Origin: Vigna angularis
Taxonomy: Eukaryota; Streptophyta; Magnoliopsida; Fabales; Fabaceae
Length of the DNA: 64,000 nt
Reading direction: 5' to 3'
Assembly (NCBI RefSeq): GCF_016808095.1
Contig: NC_068974.1
Coordinates: 25,156,825-25,220,824 of the forward strand
Positions 58,683 through 64,000 of this stretch are shown piece after piece. The notes beneath the pieces are model-generated. The model searched no databases. It saw only the letters and a list, made by a program, of their open reading frames with translations, and was not told the origin of the DNA. Both the position numbers and the translations under genes were made by a program. The first letter of the stretch is position 1, and each line of letters starts with the position of its first letter.

Positions 58683-58871
58683 CTTGTGATTCTTATTATC
58701 AAATGCTAATTATTTATAAATATCAATGTAATTAACAATGTCTCTATTTTTGTCTTCAAAATTTAAAATACAAGACATAAAAGAAAATTATTAATGAATA
58801 TTTATAAATTATTGCATAATTGCATTGATATTTATAAATAATTAGCATTTGATAATAAGAATCACAAGTTA
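58680..58871. repeat. 54-bp inverted repeat (one mismatch)
   Basis: Arms 58680-58733 and 58818-58871, starting TAACTTGTGATTCTTATTAT, with an 84-bp loop. One difference only. May be a MITE or a foldback duplication next to the AT tract. No TSD identified. Confidence 0.9.
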
Positions 58872-59014
58872 CAGGTGTGTATTTGATTGGGGACTTATTG
58901 ATTAGCTTTGGTGTTCTTTCTCTGAGTGTATTTTGAAAACCATGAACTGGTATGCTAACACCACTTATCACCAAACACACAACAAGAAATGGTTAATCAT
59001 TTTTTGAAGATTGT

Positions 59015-61443
59015 TGTAACATCCCAAAATACAGTAATCACCATATAATAGAATTAATTACATTAAACAGTTAAGCAATGCAGTCTTACACTAAAAAAAT
59101 TGAGGTTCAAAAGTCAAAAGGATTTAAGTACAGAATTCTACTACCAAACTACAGAAATAGGAGTTAAGAACGAACGGTTTTACAAAGCATTAACCGAATG
59201 TTCAACTATCAAAACGGACGACTAACAACTAAAAGTTTAACGAGCGATCTAGGGCTCGGCTTTAACTTCCACGTCGACCAAGTTCTCCTCTTCAATAACG
59301 TCCTCCAAAGTAGCCTCGCCTTCTGCTCACATCCACACGGATGATCATTGCAACGACAGGATGAACGTACAAGGACAACAGACAACACAAGGAAAACGAA
59401 GGGTAAGCTTATGCAATTTAATTCATACATCAAGATATAAAATAAGCATTCACAATACACATCAACACATAGTTCAATATATATAACATCATACGACATA
59501 TAGTACTAGACAGACCGTCCAGACTGTATGAATCTGTGTAGCTACAGGCGTCCTTGCACCCGAGTGATGTAGTAACTGGGATACACTCAACAGTTGCCAC
59601 TCGAGGTTAGCCCTATCCAAAGTACCCCTAAGGACTATGACCTCCTCCCGTTCCCACACATGACCTACCCCCTCTACATGAGGATGAGTACTCACGGAAC
59701 ATCAGGATGGACTGCCAGCATTAGCATGCCCACAGTCATACTTTACCAATTCCAATATTCAATATATATGAGTCGTTCCTCCCTAGAACGCTCGTACAAA
59801 ATCCATAATCGTATAATCATTCCATATCATGTTCACCCTTTATAATCTTTTACTTTATTATCATTTTCATCTTTACTTTCATAGACATAAGATAACGAAC
59901 GTCCAACCCTCTGAAGGACGAGGACGAACGGTAAGAAAAACGGAATGAATGAACTAAGAAATCTGTAGCGGACGTTACTTTCTACTTGGGTCAGTTAAAT
60001 GAACTAACTCGTTTGAGTTTACACTGATACTTAAAATAATTTCATTATAGAGACCTTAAAATGGATCCAATGTAAAGAGAAGAGTCAAGAATATTTAGAA
60101 CTATCTTTGGAGTAATTCACGTACAAAAATTTGTTGCCAGTGACTGACCGAACGTGAAGAAAGGAAATATTATTATAATTGAACGAACGCTATTTTATCA
60201 AGGTTGGTTATACAACAATACGAGCGCTTGGTATAAGACCGAGCAATACGTAGGACGAATGCTAGGTATACGACCGAGAGCTCATTAGTACGAACGCTAG
60301 GTATAAGACCGAGCACTGCTTATGACGAACGCTAGGTATAAGACCAAGCGTTACTAATTTTAAAGTATAAGAGTATAAATATTATTATTTCATTTCAGAG
60401 ACTCGGATACCGCTAGGCTGAGTCGAACGCTCAGACATAGCATTTCACTGGAGGACGCTCGTTCTCGACCAGAGTTCTTTCCGAATGAAAGAATTTCATT
60501 TTAAACCGTTTACTAGGAAACCGAACGGTATAAGACCGTTCGATAACGAGCGTGCATTACCATGGTAAGAAATGTCATATTCAGATTTTTCATCTATTCT
60601 AACTCAACATTTATCACACAGTTCATATCTTATAATTTCATATCAATTATCAATTCATATACTTTATAGGATTCGTATTACAATTCATACTCCACAATAA
60701 TTATCCATATTCACATTCATACATATCAACCATCATCATACATACTCAATCAGCATATACTTCATACATTCAGTCAATAACGGACGTTCATACAATATAC
60801 AAGTATCAATTAAATTAAATAAGCTTCCCTTACCTGGATTAGTGGTGAACGTCCTAAACTCAAGGTTTTTTGGTTTGTCCACTACAACTTCTACCCTCAA
60901 GGTCACTCAACTCTTGTGAACTAAAACAATTTACAGAATCCAGATTTGATTCAGACAAAGTGAATGCATGCAACCAGGTTTGGTTTTGCATGAAACCTAA
61001 GAACGAACAACTAAGGGAAGAAACTTACCAGCTTCAAACTTGAACTTGTTCGGTTTAATGGAAAGCTTAGAACGTCGGGATCTCTTCTACGGTCTCTGAA
61101 ATTTGATCGGAGAAAAGGAAAATGAGTTACGGTAGAGAGAAGATGGAAGCTTTCTAGAGAGAAGGTGGAGAAAATGAAATCTGAGTTTTGGGAGTGAGAA
61201 GGTGCGTGCAGGAGAGTGGGAGGGTTTTTCAGAAAATCAGTTTTGTTCAACCCACATCCAAACGAACGTGCGTCTCTCCTGTCGACACCTGCACCCCCAT
61301 TACTGACTTCAATTCTTTCCTGGTGACACTTGGCGTGAGTTGTAGAGTTATGGAAGTGGGTTTTTAATGAAATCAGAGAAGAGTTTCAGTGCATTAATTA
61401 GATTTGACAGCTGACTTACGGTTTAATTTTCCAAGGTCTTACA
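59015..61443 (-). repeat. Solo LTR, chromovirus-like gypsy (2429 bp)
   Basis: Minus strand TGTAAGACCTTGG...GGGATGTTACA, flanked by ATTGT (59010-59014 and 61444-61448). No internal sequence. Four ~35-bp units (ACGAACGCTAGGTATAAGAC) at 60225-60350. The terminal words resemble Tekay/Del-type LTRs of legumes (inference). Confidence 0.8.
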
Positions 61444-61448
61444 ATTGT

Positions 61449-63206
61449 CAATTACGTACTGATACGTTACATAACCCACTAAAGATAAAGTAGTATCTTA
61501 AATTGAATTAAACGTTACTAGTTCAGTTATTACTCTCAATAAATATATTACATTTATAGCTAAATATTCAATACTATTAAGTCTTACATTTATTATAGCA
61601 TTAAATTTCTATAAAATATATGAAATATTAATCACTAAAAATTTGAAAATACTGAAAGTTATTTAAATTGACACAATTTTTCAATGAAACCAAGCTAATT
61701 ACAATCAAATTTAAACCAAGCTAATTAAGTATTATATTGACTAAGTTGGACAGTAAACTAAAATTTGTTAATATTTAAAATAATCAATTATTAATAAAAA
61801 AATTATAATTAATTTGTGAATTAAAATCTAAATTAATCTCTAACAATTGGAGATGACAAAAAAAATTTGTAGATATCTACGAATAAAATCTACAATAAAA
61901 ATATTTGGTTGTTATTTAATTAAGTGGTATTAAATATCTCATAGCGTTGGATGAAAATATATGAAATATTAATGAATAAAAGATTTGAAAATACCAAAAA
62001 GTATTTAAATTGACGTAATTTTCAATGAAGAATGGTTTTAAGTTACATTAAAAAATTATTAAATAACAATCAAGAGACAAAACAAATTATATTATTACAT
62101 GGACTATGTTGGACACTAAACTATAATTTGTTGGTATTTAAAATAGTCAATTATTAATAAGAAATTATAATCGTTTTGAGTCTAAATTAATATATAACAA
62201 ACTAGTTTAGAATCCATAATAGTGAGTCCATAATAGTCGGTCACTAAAACTTTGATAACTAATGTTAGACACTAATTTAAACTCTAAATGAGAAAATTTT
62301 AATTATAATTTTTTACTAATAATGGAGACTATTTTAGATATCAAAATTTTTTAGTTTATAAAATGGTATCTAACTTAGTCAATACCTTGAAACTCTTGTA
62401 AGAGTGGTGGAAAGTGACTCCATATATTAGTATGGTAATGTGTACCTGATTTCCCTTGAATGATGTGACAGTGGATTTTGAAATTATTTAGAAGATTGAT
62501 GGACTGAAATGGATAGTTTGATTATTATGGGTGAATGATATGATAATGTCTTCATCTTATGTTTTATTTAATTAATTCATCTTTATTTGTTTGTGTTTGT
62601 GCGATGATTATATGATTTAGGTTGTTATATAGGAATAAATAATGTTATAAATGAAACTAGACATGCAGAAAAAAAAAATGAGAGATGTGCTAAGAAAAAA
62701 ATTTAGAAACTTTTCTAAGGATTGTAATTCTAAAACAATGTTATTTAAAGACGTGTAATTTTAGTTATCTATTAGTACTTATGATTTATTATTTTCTTAT
62801 AGGTGGTGTTGAAATTTATATTTTGTGAAAATAAATAGATGTTAAGAATAAACAGTTACACCCGAATTGGTGTTACAATTGAGGCATTTTTTTAAAATTT
62901 CATAATCTTAAAAAGGTTAAAGTTATAGTTTGCACTTATGTTTTGTCAACTATTGGTGTGGGTTTATCATAGCTCTATTTATATGGATCATATTCATATA
63001 TGCATTACATTAGTTGATACTTTTTTGCATTATATTTAATTTGGTCATATCTTATCTTACAATGTGGATGTTGTATGTTATGATCTTAACAATATTTTTT
63101 CAGTATCGAAATATTAAAAGTATCGATCAAAACACGAGAATGGTTGAAAAGGAAATTATTAATACTAATGATAGTAACAATATTTATTTAGGAAGTTCAT
63201 CAATTA
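61449..63206. other. AT-rich intergenic sequence with ~350-bp direct repeat
   Basis: 61610-61850 and 61960-62205 are diverged direct copies (ATATATGAAATATTAAT, GTATTTAAATTGAC, AATAxTCAATTATTAATAA). Related words appear inverted at 62275-62400. Possibly an old transposon end. No gene supported. Confidence 0.5.
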
Positions 63207-64000
63207 CTAAAAGTGGACTAATTTATCATCACACTTACCACCTGGTCCTCCAAATTCCAGCATATAGAGCAAATGTCCAGGAGCATCTTCATAAGCATTG
63301 CCGTAGTACGTAAGGTCATAACATTTAGGTTTGTCAATGTACTTTTCTGTTTGATATCTTTCTGGTCCAAACCTTATTCTAGATGAATTTTCAAAAGTCA
63401 TAGTTCTGAAATAACATGCATCATAAAGGTTTTTATCAGGAAAATGTCCAGATCCCATTTGAGGGCTGAGAGAACCGTGAGGAGTCAATGTTCTTCCACC
63501 CCACCCTACTTTATCTGCCGAAGTCAAGTTAGAGAATAACTTTGCAGGATAATATCCAAGATCTGTACCATCTATTTGAATCCACCAGTTTTTGGTTTTT
63601 GGGTCCTGAATATCCATGTATACATAACATTTTGTCAACAATACTACATCACCTGTATGTATCATATAATATTACATGAAATATTAATGCCAATATCATT
63701 ACCATGTAAATATAAGTGACAAAATCAAAAGTTGTTCCACCATAAGAAGATATATTTGTCATAGGTGCACCAAGATAAGTTCTCTTGTTAGTGTGGACAA
63801 AACCTGGACATCGAAGATTGTAACATCCTGTGTTGTGAAAGTTGTCGCTCTGTATATTTTTTAATATAACATTAAATTTGGAATAAATGAAACATTCATG
63901 TTTCTTCTTTTTTAATATAAATGCTTCCAGAATTAAAAAAATAAAATAATGTGAAACAAAATTGGAACTTCATGTTCATGTAGAGGTTCATACCGTCCAT
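63207..64000 (-). CDS. Neprosin-domain (DUF239) protein, 3' exons
   Basis: Partial gene running in from the right. Exons by frame and splice sites: 64000-63994 (ending WT), 63849-63703 and 63605-63207; introns 63850-63993 and 63606-63702 have GT...AG ends and join in phase. Motifs of PF03080: TGCYNLRCPGFVHTNK, LGAPMTNISSYGG, DPKTKNWWIQIDG, LGYYPAKLF, VGWGGR, MGSGHFPDK and a terminal FGGPGGKCDD. Neprosins are plant glutamic-type peptidases, usually secreted; the substrate is unknown, and the catalytic residues were not assigned here. No stop or frameshift is seen, so it may be functional. The continuous frame upstream of 63605 is intron. Confidence 0.85.

Overview
This is a plant nuclear window, most likely from a legume of the Vigna/Phaseolus type. 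It is AT-rich, has spliced genes and is packed with nested plant transposons; the genus is my inference from the repeat style, not proven. Only one ordinary host gene is visible, a partial neprosin-domain (DUF239) gene at the extreme right (63207-64000, minus strand). Nearly everything else is transposable-element DNA at various stages of decay.

Layout. (1) 1-17351: an old CACTA (En/Spm-like) DNA transposon carrying DUF4218, DUF4216 and plant Transposase_24 remnants. It is split by Ty3/gypsy element A (1-4627), a copia-type LTR fragment (4862-5961) and Ty3/gypsy element B (7663-17039, itself hit by a further LTR). (2) 17353-24602: the left terminus of a second CACTA element, interrupted by gypsy element F (18495-23693, TSD GGTAT). 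(3) 24603-32829: a Mutator-like element with about 230-bp TIRs and a 9-bp TSD, a 2.1-kb solo LTR (TSD ATACT) and a CACTA-ended segment carrying a captured exostosin-type glycosyltransferase fragment. All three sit in a sequence with ~137-bp repeats. (4) 32830-44781: a SIRE-like copia element (C) with envelope-position ORF, containing gypsy element D and reverse-oriented copia element E. (5) 45209-47388: a complete-ended CACTA MITE-like element filled with palindromic and ~117-bp tandem repeats. (6) 49030-58005: LTR debris, then gypsy element G, the only element here with recognisable pol, inserted in a copia RNase H remnant. (7) 58006-63206: AT-rich DNA, a 54-bp inverted repeat, and a 2.4-kb solo LTR (TSD ATTGT).

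The most interesting biology is in the gypsy family A/B/D/F. These elements have no pol. A, B and F carry a plant-transposon-type ORF (ORF2). Beside it lie small hairpins whose stems change in a compensatory way while the 8-nt loop stays conserved. Several stem changes pair only as G-U in the element's sense RNA. The pol-bearing relative G lacks both ORF2 and hairpins, so these look like an added RNA/protein module of a non-autonomous family. No gene here looks able to mobilise the elements: G lacks the RT catalytic core and the central integrase, and no copy shows a capsid domain.
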